Assembly: GCA_037367405.1 (NCBI GenBank)
Contig: JAZKJV010011400.1
Span: 3,656,501-3,720,500, forward strand
Length of the DNA stretch: 64,000 nt
Source: Ottelia alismoides
Lineage: Eukaryota; Streptophyta; Magnoliopsida; Alismatales; Hydrocharitaceae
Direction: 5' to 3'
Shown: positions 15,781-25,085 of the stretch, piece after piece
How the letters are laid out: every line of letters begins with the position of its first letter
Numbering within the stretch: the stretch's first letter is position 1
Made by a program: the position numbers and the translations under genes
Notes under the pieces: generated by a model
Told to the model about the DNA's origin: nothing
The model's input: only the letters and a program-made list of their open reading frames with translations
Databases searched by the model: none

Positions 15781-17616
15781 TTACTTGCTATCGAGTTCTT
15801 CCCAGCGCTGATAGAGCGAGGCTAGCTGCGTATCCAGATCGGCGAGCTGCTGATGGACTTGCTTGATCGTTTCGGGACTTTGTTTGAAGAAGTCGGGCGA
15901 ACTGATCTGCGAGTGAAAGTCGGCTTGGGCGGTTTCGATCTCGGCAATACGGTCGGGCAGCGCGTCCAATTCGCGCTGCTCTTTAAAGCTCAACTTCTTG
16001 GCCGGTTTCTTTTCAGCTACCGCCATAGATTCCGCTTTGGCTTCGGCTTTAAGCGGTGCCTTGGCCGGTTTATGGCGATCGTCATCCTGCAGTGCCAGTT
16101 GGCGCTCGCGGAAGCGGGCGTAATCGTCGTAACCACCACCCAGTTCCGTGACATTGCCTTGACCATCCAAAGCCAGAATGCTGGTGACCACGTTGTTGAG
16201 AAACGCGCGGTCGTGGCTGACCAGCAGTAGTGTGCCAGCGTAATTGGTAACTAGCTCTTCCAACAATTCGAGCGTCTCGGTATCGAGATCATTGGTAGGT
16301 TCGTCCAAGACCAAGACATTGGAAGGAAAGCGAAAGAGCCTGGCCAGCAAGAGTCGATTGCGTTCACCACCGGATAAGAACTTAGCCGGCTGCCGCGCGC
16401 GGTCGGGCGTAAACAAGAAGTCTTGCATGTAACCGTAGATGTGTCGCTCTTTGCCGCCGATCAACAAGCGTTCATTACCATCGGCTACGTTTTCCGCAAT
16501 CGTCTTCTCGCCATCGATTTGTTCACGCAGTTGGTCGAAATACAGGACTTCCAGTTTCGTGCCCAATCGCACTGTACCAGCGCTGGGTTGGAGTTCGCCC
16601 AGCAGCAGTTTCAACAGCGTGCTCTTGCCGGCGCCGTTGGGGCCGACGATGCCGATCTTGTCGCCGCGCATGATTTTGGTACTGAAGGGCTTGATGATGG
16701 GTCGTTGGTCATAAGCAAAGGACACACGCTCGACGTCGATGACCAAGGCTCCGGATTTCTCTTGAACGTCGGCTTGCAGTTTGACTGTGCCGATCTTTTC
16801 GCGACGTTCGGCTCGCTGGCGACGCATGGCTTCCAGGGCCCGTACGCGGCCTTCATTGCGTGTGCGGCGGGCTTCGATGCCTTTGCGAATCCAGACTTCC
16901 TCTTCCGCCAGTCGTTTATCAAACAGTTCGGCTTGTTTCTCTTCTGCGGCCAGCACATCCGCTTTGCGCTGCAAGAATTTGTTGTAGTCGCATTCCCAAT
17001 CCAGCAAGCGGCCGCGATCGATCTCCAGAATGCGTGTGGCCAGGGCTTGCAAAAAGACCCGGTCGTGAGTGACGAACAGCAGCGCGCCGGGAAAGCCCTT
17101 TAAAAAGGTTTCCAGCCAGACAATCGAGTCGATATCCAAATGGTTGGTCGGTTCGTCCAGCAGTAACAAATCAGGGCTGCTGACGATGGCCTGCGCCAGC
17201 AAGGCGCGACGCTTCATACCGGCCGATAGCGAATCGAAGATCAGCGTCGCGTCCAGTTGCATGCGATTGAGCACGCGATCCAGCGCGGCGGTGCTCTCCC
17301 ATTCCTGATGGTGCGTGGTATCAAAGCCGCGCAAGATGACATCGGCAATCGTAGCCGGCTGGCCTGATTCGGCGCGAACCGACTCGGTATCAACCTCTTG
17401 AATCAACCTGGCAATTTTGACTCGAGGTTCGATGCGCACTTGACCATGATCGGGTTGGACTTCGCCAGCCAGGATCTTCATCAAGGTCGACTTGCCGGTA
17501 CCGTTGCGTCCCAGCAAACCGATGCGTTCTCCTTTGTCGATCGCCAGGTTGATGCCATCCAACAAGGCGGGCTTGCGCCACGTGAAGCCTACGTCGGTGA
17601 GTGTCAGAATACGCAT
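15781..17616 (-). CDS. uup: ABC-F family ATPase, Uup type
   Basis: 611 residues from ATG 17616 (MRILTLTDVGF); a TTG two codons upstream is open but unlikely. There are two ABC domains and no membrane segment. The first has GRNGTGKSTLMK, LSAGMKRRALLAQ and LLLLDEPTNHLDID. The second has GPNGAGKSTLLK, LSGGERNRLLLARLF and VLVLDEPTNDLDTE. The linker between them is long and charged. The C-terminal 90 residues form a coiled-coil extension, which separates Uup from EttA. ABC-F proteins bind the ribosome or DNA intermediates rather than transport; Uup is linked to stalled ribosomes and to precise transposon excision. Single gene, convergent with CotH. Confidence 0.92.
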   Translation of the reverse strand: MRILTLTDVGFTWRKPALLDGINLAIDKGERIGLLGRNGTGKSTLMKILAGEVQPDHGQVRIEPRVKIARLIQEVDTESVRAESGQPATIADVILRGFDTTHHQEWESTAALDRVLNRMQLDATLIFDSLSAGMKRRALLAQAIVSSPDLLLLDEPTNHLDIDSIVWLETFLKGFPGALLFVTHDRVFLQALATRILEIDRGRLLDWECDYNKFLQRKADVLAAEEKQAELFDKRLAEEEVWIRKGIEARRTRNEGRVRALEAMRRQRAERREKIGTVKLQADVQEKSGALVIDVERVSFAYDQRPIIKPFSTKIMRGDKIGIVGPNGAGKSTLLKLLLGELQPSAGTVRLGTKLEVLYFDQLREQIDGEKTIAENVADGNERLLIGGKERHIYGYMQDFLFTPDRARQPAKFLSGGERNRLLLARLFRFPSNVLVLDEPTNDLDTETLELLEELVTNYAGTLLLVSHDRAFLNNVVTSILALDGQGNVTELGGGYDDYARFRERQLALQDDDRHKPAKAPLKAEAKAESMAVAEKKPAKKLSFKEQRELDALPDRIAEIETAQADFHSQISSPDFFKQSPETIKQVHQQLADLDTQLASLYQRWEELDSK

Positions 17617-17653
17617 GCTCAACTTCGTTGTCTGTTAGGAACCGCAAAAAATG

Positions 17654-17774
17654 GTAGCCACCGTCTGCTAGACGGTGGACGCGAATGTTAACGCTTTCCA
17701 CCGCTTGCCAGCGTCGGCTAAGAATACTGCATCCAGCGAAATTGCCCCGCTGGCCAGGTGACGCTGTCCCATTA
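17654..17774. repeat. Dispersed repeat R3, copy 1
   Basis: GTAGCCACCGTCTGCTAGAC opens an inner hairpin (CCACCGTC/GACGGTGG), followed by GCGAATGTTAACGCTTTCC. After a short divergent stretch it ends in CCAGGTGACGCTGTCCCATT plus A. The outer end contains the TTA that is the TAA stop of the methyltransferase gene. Copies 2 and 3 are at 22032-22168 and 43418-43515. Confidence 0.8.
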
Positions 17775-18764
17775 CAGCTTGCTGGCTACGATCAAGCCGA
17801 TGCCATGCGGACTGGCCGTTAGCCAACCCCATTGGGCTTCGCCGAAGCCAGCACCGATCAGCAAGCGTTGCAACTGGGCGGCTGTGCGCTGCTGGCCACC
17901 TACAGCCACGGCTAGTTCCAGGCCTTGGGTGGCTAGTTCCAACACTGGTCCATCTTGTTCACGTACCGTTTCCAAGATCACAACCTGGCCGCCTTCGCGC
18001 AGGGCATCGGCCGCGCGACCGAGCAGGATCACGGCTGCTGGATCTTGATCCAATTGGACGACCTCAGGCAACACAACCAGGTCGAATTGGCCCAGCGACG
18101 GAGACCAGGTGCGATAGTCATCCTCAATCATGGTCACGCTCGAAAGTAAATCGATACTCGCGTAAGTGGCGCGGCACTGGGCGAGCATGGCTGGTTCATC
18201 GACGCTACTGACGCGCAGTTTGGGATCTCGGTAGGCCATGGCTGCGCTCCACACGCCGGCACCACTGCCCAGTTCCAGCACATTCAGCCCGCGCCGCGCG
18301 CTGCCGATACCTAATACTTCTGCCGCTTGCATGGCCGCAGCGGTATGCGACCATTGACGCGTGCTGATGCGTTGTCGGTAGGCAGACAAACGCGAACTGG
18401 CGTGATTCAAATTTGTTTTGCGCAAGTACTGAGGCAGATCTTGCCAAATACCCTGCCCCATATCCGCATCGGCCGGCGCGAACAGGCCCACAGCCTGCGA
18501 CAAAGCCAGGTCCTCGCCATAAGCTTCGACCGCGCCTATCGCCACCAAGACGCGCACAAGATCCTCCAAGGCCTGGAGCTCGCATCCGCAAGCGGCCGCC
18601 AACTGTGCCAAATCCTTTTGACCGCTGCGCAGCGCTTGAAAAACTCCCAATTGGGAGGCCGACTGCAGACAAGCTGCCATTGCCACGGAGTCTAGAAATC
18701 GCTGATATTGTAGTATGGTTTGTTTTTGTGAGTCGCTCATCTGGACCGTTTCCGGTTGCATCAT
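17772..18764 (-). CDS. SAM-dependent O-methyltransferase with dimerisation domain
   Basis: About 330 residues from ATG 18764; ATG 18740 (MSDSQKQ) is a realistic alternative. The N-terminal 100 residues resemble the winged-helix dimerisation domain of acetylserotonin/hydroxyindole O-methyltransferases. The catalytic Rossmann domain follows, with motif I VLELGSGAGVWSAAMAYRDP near residues 163-182, an acidic end of strand 2 (VSSVDEP) and motif IV FDLVVLPEV. The acceptor is probably a small aromatic or quinone-like molecule, but nothing nearby identifies it. Single gene; its TAA stop lies inside repeat R3. Enzyme class is firm, substrate unknown. Confidence 0.85.
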   Translation of the reverse strand: MMQPETVQMSDSQKQTILQYQRFLDSVAMAACLQSASQLGVFQALRSGQKDLAQLAAACGCELQALEDLVRVLVAIGAVEAYGEDLALSQAVGLFAPADADMGQGIWQDLPQYLRKTNLNHASSRLSAYRQRISTRQWSHTAAAMQAAEVLGIGSARRGLNVLELGSGAGVWSAAMAYRDPKLRVSSVDEPAMLAQCRATYASIDLLSSVTMIEDDYRTWSPSLGQFDLVVLPEVVQLDQDPAAVILLGRAADALREGGQVVILETVREQDGPVLELATQGLELAVAVGGQQRTAAQLQRLLIGAGFGEAQWGWLTASPHGIGLIVASKL

Positions 18765-18906
18765 TGCCAATCAATCCGGAGAATATTGTAGATCGATGGC
18801 TCTTAACCGATAGCACCCCGGTCCATTCCGTTGGGTATGGCGAGGCTGATTAACCACATCCTCGACAATTGATCGGTTGATCTCGGTTCATTATCCAAGG
18901 CTGCAA

Positions 18907-20964
18907 ATGAGACACCTTTGTTGTTCGATGAACTTCGTGGCTGGCCTGCTACTGACCGCAGGTCTCTGGTTTCAACCTGTCGCGTTGTTGGCTCAAGATT
19001 CGAAGTCCGCAGCGGAGCCCACGGGCCAGGTGTCCCTGCCTCGCAAAGCGATCGCTAACTTTTCCCTGCCAGCCCCGGGCGGACAGACGGTCCAGTTGCC
19101 GACCGACGCTCAAGCGGTGGTGATCTGTTTCCTGGGTACCGAATGTCCCTTGGCGCGACAATATGCGCCGCGCTTGCAGAAGATGGCCGATGCCTATCAA
19201 TCGAAAGGCGTGGTCTTCCTGGGTGTCGATAGCAACTTGCAAGATACGCTGGAGGAAGTGCAGCAGTTTTGCCAGTCGAACAACATCAGCTTTCCCATCG
19301 GCATGGATTACGACCAGCAAGTTGCCGAACTCTTCTCAGCTCAGCGGACGCCAGAAGTCGTGGTGCTCGACCAGCAGCATGCGGTCCGTTACCAAGGACG
19401 CATCGATGATCAGTTTTTGCCCGGACTGGCTAAACCTCAAGCGACTGTCTCGGAATTGGCCATGGCTCTGGATGCTATACTGGCTGGTCAACCGATCAAT
19501 GTGACTCAAACTGAATCGGTGGGCTGCCGAATCGGTCGGCCCAAACGATCGGCCTCAGCCAGGTCCGATGTTACCTACACCCAGCAGATCTCGCGCGTGT
19601 TCCAGCAACATTGCGTTGAATGCCATCGCAGTGGCGAGATCGGTCCTTTTGCCATGACCGATTATGAAGAGCTGCGCGGGTGGGGCGATATGATTATCGA
19701 AGTCATCAATGATGGTCGCATGCCGCCCTGGCACGCGGCGCCTGGTCACGTGCCACTGCGCAATGCTCGGGCGATGAGTGAACAAGACAAACAGTTGGTA
19801 CGGGATTGGGTTGACGCCGGTATGCCCTACGGCGATGCCAGCCAACTACCCAGTGACGCGAGCGCAGCAGGCGATAATCGAGCGGGCGATAATGTTGCCA
19901 AGTCCAAGTGGTACATGTCGCGCCCGCCCGATCTGGAACTGGTGATGCGCTCGCAACCTTACGCGATCCCAGCCGAAGGGACTGTCGACTATCAATACTT
20001 TGTAGTCGATCCAGGTTTGACCGAAGATCGCTGGGTCAGCCAGGCTCAAGTGATTCCCGGTAATGCGGGCGTGGTCCATCATGCGATCGTCTTCATTCGT
20101 CCGCCCGATGGCGTCGATTTCCGTGGCGTCAGTTGGCTGACCGCTTATGTGCCAGGTCAGCGGCAGCAGAAATTGCCGCCGAACACCGCGCGGCGACTGC
20201 CAGCCGGCTCCAAGCTGGTCTTTCAAATGCATTACACTCCCAACGGCACAGAGCAAACCGATCTGACGCGCGTAGGCATGGTCTTCGCCGATCCGGCAGA
20301 AGTGAAGAACGAAGTCATCACCGTGATGGCCATCAATCAAGATTTTGAAATTCCACCCAACGTCGCTGACCACCCAGTAACTGCCAGACTCAAACGCATG
20401 CCCAAAGCGGGACAATTGCTAGCCGTTAGCCCTCACATGCACGTTCGCGGCAAGGCTTTTCAATTGACCATGAAGCAAGGTCAGCAAGAGAGCATCTTGT
20501 TGGATGTGCCCAAGTACGATTTCAATTGGCAACATACGTATGAGTTCAGCCAACCGATTGACCTGGACGCGCTGGAGAGCATCGATTTTACCGCCCGGTT
20601 TGACAACTCTAGCGGCAACCCGGTCAATCCCAATCCCAACACCTTGGTTACTTGGGGCGATCAAACTTGGGAAGAGATGGCTGTAGCTTTCTTCGAAGTC
20701 TCTCAACCGCTGGAGCAAGTCGGCCAGGCCCGCAACCAAAGTCTAAGCAGTAGTCCAGAGTCAGCGGAAGCGGCCGAAGCCCGACAGCAGAAGTTCATCG
20801 ATGACTTCTTGGCCCGGCTGGATAAGAACCGCGATGGACAAGTCCACTATGACGAAGCCCCGCTTTCGATCCAGCGTTACTCGTTCCATCGTTTCGACAC
20901 CAACGGTGATCGCATCATCGACCGTGAAGAGCTAGCCAAGGCTGCGCCGGCGAATCGATCCTAG
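18907..20964 (+). CDS. Redoxin - haem c - copper monooxygenase-like - EF-hand fusion protein
   Basis: About 685 residues from ATG 18907; an upstream TTG at 18877 is open, and ATG 18928 is also possible. N-terminal signal peptide. Redoxin/AhpC-TSA domain at about 45-195, with a single active-site-like Cys in GTECPLARQY instead of a CxxC pair. One c-type haem motif CVECH near residue 237 is followed by a P-loop-less MPPW segment. Then comes a copper type II, ascorbate-dependent monooxygenase-like region, with His clusters in VVHHAIVFI, FQMHYTPNG and SPHMHVRGK. Two EF-hands lie near the end (DKNRDGQVHYDEA, DTNGDRIIDREE). This architecture is repeatedly seen in planctomycetes and should be periplasmic. 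The reaction is unknown; oxidative chemistry on a polymer or redox sensing are possibilities. Confidence 0.85.
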   Translation: MRHLCCSMNFVAGLLLTAGLWFQPVALLAQDSKSAAEPTGQVSLPRKAIANFSLPAPGGQTVQLPTDAQAVVICFLGTECPLARQYAPRLQKMADAYQSKGVVFLGVDSNLQDTLEEVQQFCQSNNISFPIGMDYDQQVAELFSAQRTPEVVVLDQQHAVRYQGRIDDQFLPGLAKPQATVSELAMALDAILAGQPINVTQTESVGCRIGRPKRSASARSDVTYTQQISRVFQQHCVECHRSGEIGPFAMTDYEELRGWGDMIIEVINDGRMPPWHAAPGHVPLRNARAMSEQDKQLVRDWVDAGMPYGDASQLPSDASAAGDNRAGDNVAKSKWYMSRPPDLELVMRSQPYAIPAEGTVDYQYFVVDPGLTEDRWVSQAQVIPGNAGVVHHAIVFIRPPDGVDFRGVSWLTAYVPGQRQQKLPPNTARRLPAGSKLVFQMHYTPNGTEQTDLTRVGMVFADPAEVKNEVITVMAINQDFEIPPNVADHPVTARLKRMPKAGQLLAVSPHMHVRGKAFQLTMKQGQQESILLDVPKYDFNWQHTYEFSQPIDLDALESIDFTARFDNSSGNPVNPNPNTLVTWGDQTWEEMAVAFFEVSQPLEQVGQARNQSLSSSPESAEAAEARQQKFIDDFLARLDKNRDGQVHYDEAPLSIQRYSFHRFDTNGDRIIDREELAKAAPANRS

Positions 20965-20994
20965 TTGGCCGGCGCCGCGCGGCCCTGCTGCCAA

Positions 20995-21179
20995 GGGAGG
21001 GCGAAGCTCCTGCTGAGCCTTTGTACTGCCCCGACATACAAGATTCATTGGCATTAAGGCCCCGTATCATCTCCGTCTGCGAGCGTTTGTCAGCGCCCAG
21101 GCCGATGATTCGAACCTGAATTCCAACGGAACCGGAATCGCGCCCGGTGCTCAAGGCTCGGGTGGAACCTCGCCCTCCC
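20995..21179. repeat. Dispersed repeat R1, copy 2 (185 bp)
   Basis: Same orientation and same length as copy 1 at 5475-5659. The left end GGGAGGGCGAAGCTCCTGCT and the last 40 or so bases are identical to copy 1; differences cluster in the middle. It lies upstream of csrA. Confidence 0.88.
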
Positions 21180-21415
21180 TGCTGCCGGCTACGCAGTTTG
21201 CAATGCCCCATTGCGGCTTTGTACTTTCTTCCATCACCTGGCAAATTCTCCCTTGCTAGCGTAATCGTTTTATCCACGGCACTCTCGAAAACCGCAGCCA
21301 ATGCAGGGTTTTGTGATTCTCCAAGCGATTGGCACAGTGTTCGCTTACTGACAACACTCACAATCGGACATGCAAGCAGGTGCACCGTTCCCTGGCAGTT
21401 TATGGAGATCGCCAA

Positions 21416-21679
21416 ATGTTAGTTCTCAGTCGCAAGCAGAATCAGAAAGTCCAAATCGGCAACGATATCGTGGTAACAGTTGTCAAAGTGAAGGGCAACG
21501 TCATTCGCTTGGGTATCGAGGCACCCAGAGACGTGCGCGTGTTGCGATCAGAACTCGAGATCGACATCGACAATTCTCTCACGGCTGGATTGGAAACGCA
21601 CGTGGTGGACGCTGAACCCCAGCCAAGCTCAGGGCGTCACGCTCCCTTGGCACGCTTCTTGACAGCGGTTTCGCCTTAG
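21416..21679 (+). CDS. csrA: Carbon storage regulator CsrA
   Basis: 87 residues starting MLVLSRKQNQKVQIG. CsrA is an RNA-binding homodimer that binds GGA motifs in mRNA leaders and controls translation and stability of many transcripts. The RNA-contacting strand 1 (LVLSRK) and the C-terminal strand VRVLRSELEI are intact, and the core is the usual 60 or so residues. About 25 extra residues at the C-terminus (ending PLARFLTAVSP) are not typical. The start is fixed by the invariant MLVL beginning and by GGAG 9-13 bases upstream. The upstream frame is open but not conserved. Single gene, convergent with cutA. Confidence 0.95.
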   Translation: MLVLSRKQNQKVQIGNDIVVTVVKVKGNVIRLGIEAPRDVRVLRSELEIDIDNSLTAGLETHVVDAEPQPSSGRHAPLARFLTAVSP

Positions 21680-21687
21680 CCTGCGTT

Positions 21688-22011
21688 TTACAATTCAGGT
21701 TGGACGTTCTCTTGGACCCACTGGGCATAAGCCTGACTGGCTGCAACTTCGACGATTAGAATTTGCGGCACATCGTACGAGTGATTAGCCTCGAGGAACT
21801 CGACCAGTTGCTCTTTTACGCTTGGCAGAGATTTAATCGTGCAAGTCCACTCTTGCTCGGTTTGCACCTGGCCCTGCCAGCGATAGACGCTTTCGATGGG
21901 ACCATAAACTTGAACGCAGGCGGCCAGCCTGGCTGAGACCAGGCGCGCCGCCAATTCGCGGGCGGCTTCTAGGCAGCTGCAGGTTGTGGTAACTTCGAGG
22001 ATTGAGTGCAT
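21688..22011 (-). CDS. cutA: Divalent-cation tolerance protein CutA
   Basis: 107 residues, the standard size. CutA forms very stable trimers with a ferredoxin-like fold. Recognisable segments are EVTTTCSCLEAARELAARLV, RLAACVQVYGPIESVYRWQG, EWTCTIKSLPSV and NHSYDVPQILIVEVAA. It has been linked to copper tolerance in E. coli, but the molecular role is still unclear. The start ATG at 22011 lies just outside repeat R3 copy 2, so the repeat may lie between its promoter and that of the SRAP gene. Confidence 0.95.
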   Translation of the reverse strand: MHSILEVTTTCSCLEAARELAARLVSARLAACVQVYGPIESVYRWQGQVQTEQEWTCTIKSLPSVKEQLVEFLEANHSYDVPQILIVEVAASQAYAQWVQENVQPEL

Positions 22012-22031
22012 GCGTTAGGGTTCCTTGGTAG

Positions 22032-22168
22032 CTAGTTGGACAGCGCCACTTGGCAATCTGGGTAGCCACCGCCTGCTAGACGGTGGACGCGAAAGTTAAC
22101 GCTTTCCACCGCTTGGCAGCAGTGGCTACGAGATTCCTAGGGTGCCAAGTGGCGCTATCCTACTAGTC
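22032..22168. repeat. Dispersed repeat R3, copy 2 (nested palindrome)
   Basis: The most complete R3 copy. The outer arms are AGTTGGACAGCGCCACTTGG and the inverse of CCAAGTGGCGCTATCCTACT. The inner arms are GTAGCCACCGCCTGCTAGAC and the inverse GGCAGCAGTGGCTAC. The middle is GCGAAAGTTAACGCTTTCCA. The whole can fold as one long stem with an inner hairpin. It lies between divergent cutA and the SRAP gene. Confidence 0.88.
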
Positions 22169-22186
22169 AGCATAATGTTGTCTGTC

Positions 22187-22972
22187 ATGTGTGGTCGTTT
22201 TACTCTGAAAACCAATCCCAGTGAGTGGGGCCAACTGCTGCTACCCGAACTGCAATCGAGTCTCGATGCCCAGTCGTGGCAGCAAGCCACAGCTGATTGG
22301 CAGCCGCGCTACAACATCGCGCCTACGCAAGCGATTATAGGTTTGATCAGTCAAACCGGTGACGCCCAGCACAAGTCGATTATTGCAGCCCGCGCCTTTC
22401 GCTGGGGACTGGTTCCGTTTTGGGCTGATGATTTAGCGATCGGCAATCGCATGATTAACGCTCGCGTTGAAACGTTGAGCGAGAAGCCGGCATTTCGTAC
22501 GGCGCTAGGCAATCATCGCTGCGCGATCCCGGCAGATGGCTACTACGAGTGGCAAGTGCAAGGCAAACGCAAGCAACCGTTTTGGATCCACAAACACGAT
22601 AGCAGTCTGTTTGCTTTTGCGGGTTTGTGGGATCGCAATCGCAAGGCCAGCGATCAGGAAGTTTACAGCGCGACCATCATCACCGGCAGCGCCTCAGACT
22701 TGCTGGCGCCCATCCACAATCGCATGCCGGCTATTTTGACAGGCCAAGCCCTAGCCACCTGGCTGGACCCTACCACATCGGCCGAGGCAGCCCAGCAGTT
22801 ACTCTTGTCGCAGCGCGAGACTGATCTAGAACCCATGCCGGTCAGTACCCACGTCAATAATCCGCGCCATGAAGATGCTCAGTGTCTCGAGCCACTGAGC
22901 CTTCAGCCACCGAACATTGCGCCACCGAACATTGCGCCACCGAACATTCAGCCACCAACAGAGCAGGCGTAA
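22187..22972 (+). CDS. SOS response-associated peptidase (SRAP/YedK/HMCES family)
   Basis: 261 residues when started at ATG 22187 (MCGRFTLKTN). An earlier GTG at 22142 is open, but the family needs Cys as residue 2: after Met removal that Cys forms the thiazolidine crosslink with abasic sites in single-stranded DNA. Other conserved parts are PRYNIAPTQ (Asn and catalytic region), FRWGLVPFWADD, NARVETLSEKPAFR, RCAIPADGYYEW (Glu) and HNRMPAI (catalytic His). It protects abasic sites during replication. The last 20 or so residues consist of three short PPNIA-type repeats encoded by nearly identical 15-bp DNA units and are not part of the fold. The stop is 3 bp before the next gene. Confidence 0.93.
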   Translation: MCGRFTLKTNPSEWGQLLLPELQSSLDAQSWQQATADWQPRYNIAPTQAIIGLISQTGDAQHKSIIAARAFRWGLVPFWADDLAIGNRMINARVETLSEKPAFRTALGNHRCAIPADGYYEWQVQGKRKQPFWIHKHDSSLFAFAGLWDRNRKASDQEVYSATIITGSASDLLAPIHNRMPAILTGQALATWLDPTTSAEAAQQLLLSQRETDLEPMPVSTHVNNPRHEDAQCLEPLSLQPPNIAPPNIAPPNIQPPTEQA

Positions 22973-22975
22973 GTC

Positions 22976-23374
22976 ATGAGCTTGATCGACATCCAGTGGC
23001 ACCCTACTTCGCGGCAATTACGTCAATTCGCAGCTTGTACCCTTATCTTGCCCCTGATCGCCTGGTGGTCGGGCGTTAGCTTTAATTGGACGATGGCAAT
23101 TGTTGTTGCCAGCTTAATGCTCAATGCATGTGCCTGGCTAGCGCCGCCCCTGGTTCGTCCGCTCTTTATCGCAGCCATGTTGATTACGCTCCCGATCGGC
23201 CTGGTTGTAGGCGAGCTGGCGCTGCTACTGATTTACATCGGAGTCTTCTTACCTATCGGCCTCGCCTTCCGTTTGATTGGCCGCGACGCCCTGCGTCTGA
23301 AGCGCCGCGACCAGCCAACGTACTGGGAGCCCCGCTCGCCCCGCGACGCCAAGAGTTACCTGCGTCAGTATTGA
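22976..23374 (+). CDS. Small membrane protein of unknown function
   Basis: 132 residues, not recognised. Four hydrophobic stretches are visible: about 20-37 (CTLILPLIAWWSGVSF), 38-60, 60-82 (LFIAAMLITLPIGLVVGELA) and 82-100 (LLLIYIGVFLPIGLAFRL). A basic Arg-rich tail ends SPRDAKSYLRQY. It resembles the SxtJ-type membrane proteins seen near DUF5989 and carbamoyltransferase genes, but that is tentative. It starts 3 bp after the SRAP stop, so they are probably cotranscribed. The DUF5989 gene is 2 kb away on the other strand. Confidence 0.7.
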   Translation: MSLIDIQWHPTSRQLRQFAACTLILPLIAWWSGVSFNWTMAIVVASLMLNACAWLAPPLVRPLFIAAMLITLPIGLVVGELALLLIYIGVFLPIGLAFRLIGRDALRLKRRDQPTYWEPRSPRDAKSYLRQY

Positions 23375-23564
23375 GCGCGACGCGTCACCTCTCCGCGACT
23401 GCCAATCGCAATTCGCCAATTTCAGGTTCGAGCAATTTCCAAGGCTGTTTTATTTGCCAGCGGAAATCCGGTTCCTAAAATGTGCGGCAGGCGCTCATCA
23501 CGGGCACTGCTTGAGAGCGAGAGCTCGGAGCGTGCGGCAGCGTTGGCCAGTGGGAATTGAATGC

Positions 23565-25019
23565 ATGAATCGACCATTGAAGAGCCTGATTGCAATCGTG
23601 AGTCTGTGGGTGGGCTGTATGCCTTGCCTGGCGCAGAATGATCGATATGAGTTGGGCAAGCGAGTGCGGAGGTTTGAGCTCGCCTGGCAAACAGCCGAGG
23701 CGCCGCAACGCGCGGCAAGTGCGACTCCGATGCAGCAGGCAGTGAAGCATTTCTTTTCGCTACAGTTTTCTAGCGCGGCGCGCGAGCTGGACAAGGCCTA
23801 CTTCAGCGCGCGGTCAGCCGTTGCCCCCACGGCACTCGAACAATCCGCTGTGTCGCAGCGCTTGCTGGTTGAACCCGTGGTGCTGGATGCACAATCTGCG
23901 CATTGTCGCTTCAAACTGCAGGCATACTATCAGCCCGAAGCGGTTGCCGATCTGGACTCCGCTCAAGTGAAGTTGAAGTTAACTGGCCAGGACCAGCCAA
24001 CGCTCAAGCAGTTCGATTTGACCTGGAAGGCTGCAGTTACCGGAACAGAGCTGACGTTCCTTGATGTGCCTGCGGGCGACTATTGGTTGCAAGCGACGAT
24101 TGTATCTGGTGAGAACCACATACCATTGCCACCCATGCAAATTGCCCTGGTCAGCGATCTGGATGCGCGTTTGCAGAAGTTAGAGCAATGGCTGAAAGCC
24201 GACCGGGCTGACGATCAGCGCACCGACGAGCTAGAAACAATTCGATTGACGGTCCGCCAGTACACGCAAACCCTGCGCTCACAACTTGAACAAGGCGTGT
24301 TGGAAACCGACTATCCAAGTTGCCGCTTGCTGCAGCTGGCCGAAGAGTTGGTGGCCCAGCCACAGACTGCTTCGGAAATCATTGGCCAACAGGCGCTGGC
24401 GAGTGTTTGGCTGACGATCAGTCAAAACCGCAAGAGTTTACCGGTACGCGTGCAGACGCCTGCACACTCAACGCCACCTCCAACCGAGGGTTCAACCTTG
24501 CGTCCTGTGTTGATTGCATTCCACGGAGCCGGTGGCAGCGAAAACATGTTCTTTGAAACCTATGGAGCCGGACGCCTCGTCCAGTTAGCCACGCAACGTG
24601 GCTGGATAGTCGTGACACCCAGACATCCACTGTTGGGCATGCCGCTGAGCTATCGTGAGATGATCAAGTCGCTCAGTCACTTCTTCCCGATCGATAGCCA
24701 CCGCGTGTACCTGGTCGGGCATAGCATGGGAGCTGCCGAAGTGGTGCGTCAAGTTTCCTTGGAAACCGATGCGCCTCAGGCAGCCGTGGCGTTGGGTGGC
24801 GGTGGGCGTGCGAAAAACACCGATGTCTACCGAGCCACACCTTGGTTTGTCGCTGCCGGTCAACTCGATTTCGGTCGCAGCGGCGCTAAATCGCTCGCTG
24901 CGCAGCTCGGCAGTTTCAAATGCCCAGTCGATTATCGCGAGTACCCAGACGTCGAACACATGGTGATCGTTCAAGCTGCCCTGGACGACGTCTTTGCCTT
25001 CCTGGATCGCCAGCCTTGA
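23565..25019 (+). CDS. Secreted alpha/beta hydrolase (PHB depolymerase/dienelactone hydrolase-like)
   Basis: 484 residues from ATG 23565 (MNRPLKSLIAIVSLWVG); the longer frame to 23454 lacks a signal peptide and is rejected. Signal peptide at about 1-24, cut near CLAQN. Residues 25-300 are an N-terminal accessory region of unknown fold with a beta-rich section. The C-terminal 190 residues are an alpha/beta hydrolase: LIAFHGAGGSENMF (oxyanion loop), nucleophile elbow GHSMGAAEV, a conserved Asp region and the final His in DVEHM. Role: periplasmic or extracellular esterase or peptidase. Substrate unknown. Single gene; a decayed R2 copy follows. Confidence 0.85.
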   Translation: MNRPLKSLIAIVSLWVGCMPCLAQNDRYELGKRVRRFELAWQTAEAPQRAASATPMQQAVKHFFSLQFSSAARELDKAYFSARSAVAPTALEQSAVSQRLLVEPVVLDAQSAHCRFKLQAYYQPEAVADLDSAQVKLKLTGQDQPTLKQFDLTWKAAVTGTELTFLDVPAGDYWLQATIVSGENHIPLPPMQIALVSDLDARLQKLEQWLKADRADDQRTDELETIRLTVRQYTQTLRSQLEQGVLETDYPSCRLLQLAEELVAQPQTASEIIGQQALASVWLTISQNRKSLPVRVQTPAHSTPPPTEGSTLRPVLIAFHGAGGSENMFFETYGAGRLVQLATQRGWIVVTPRHPLLGMPLSYREMIKSLSHFFPIDSHRVYLVGHSMGAAEVVRQVSLETDAPQAAVALGGGGRAKNTDVYRATPWFVAAGQLDFGRSGAKSLAAQLGSFKCPVDYREYPDVEHMVIVQAALDDVFAFLDRQP

Positions 25020-25085
25020 AGTCTTCCCTACCAGGTGGCCAACGTCGCCAGAGGGTAGCGGCCAACTTCGCCAGAGGGTAACTGT

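Noticed and set aside
20915..21415. Minus ORF of 166 codons upstream of csrA
   Set aside because: Most of it is a translation of repeat R1 and the csrA leader; no family features.
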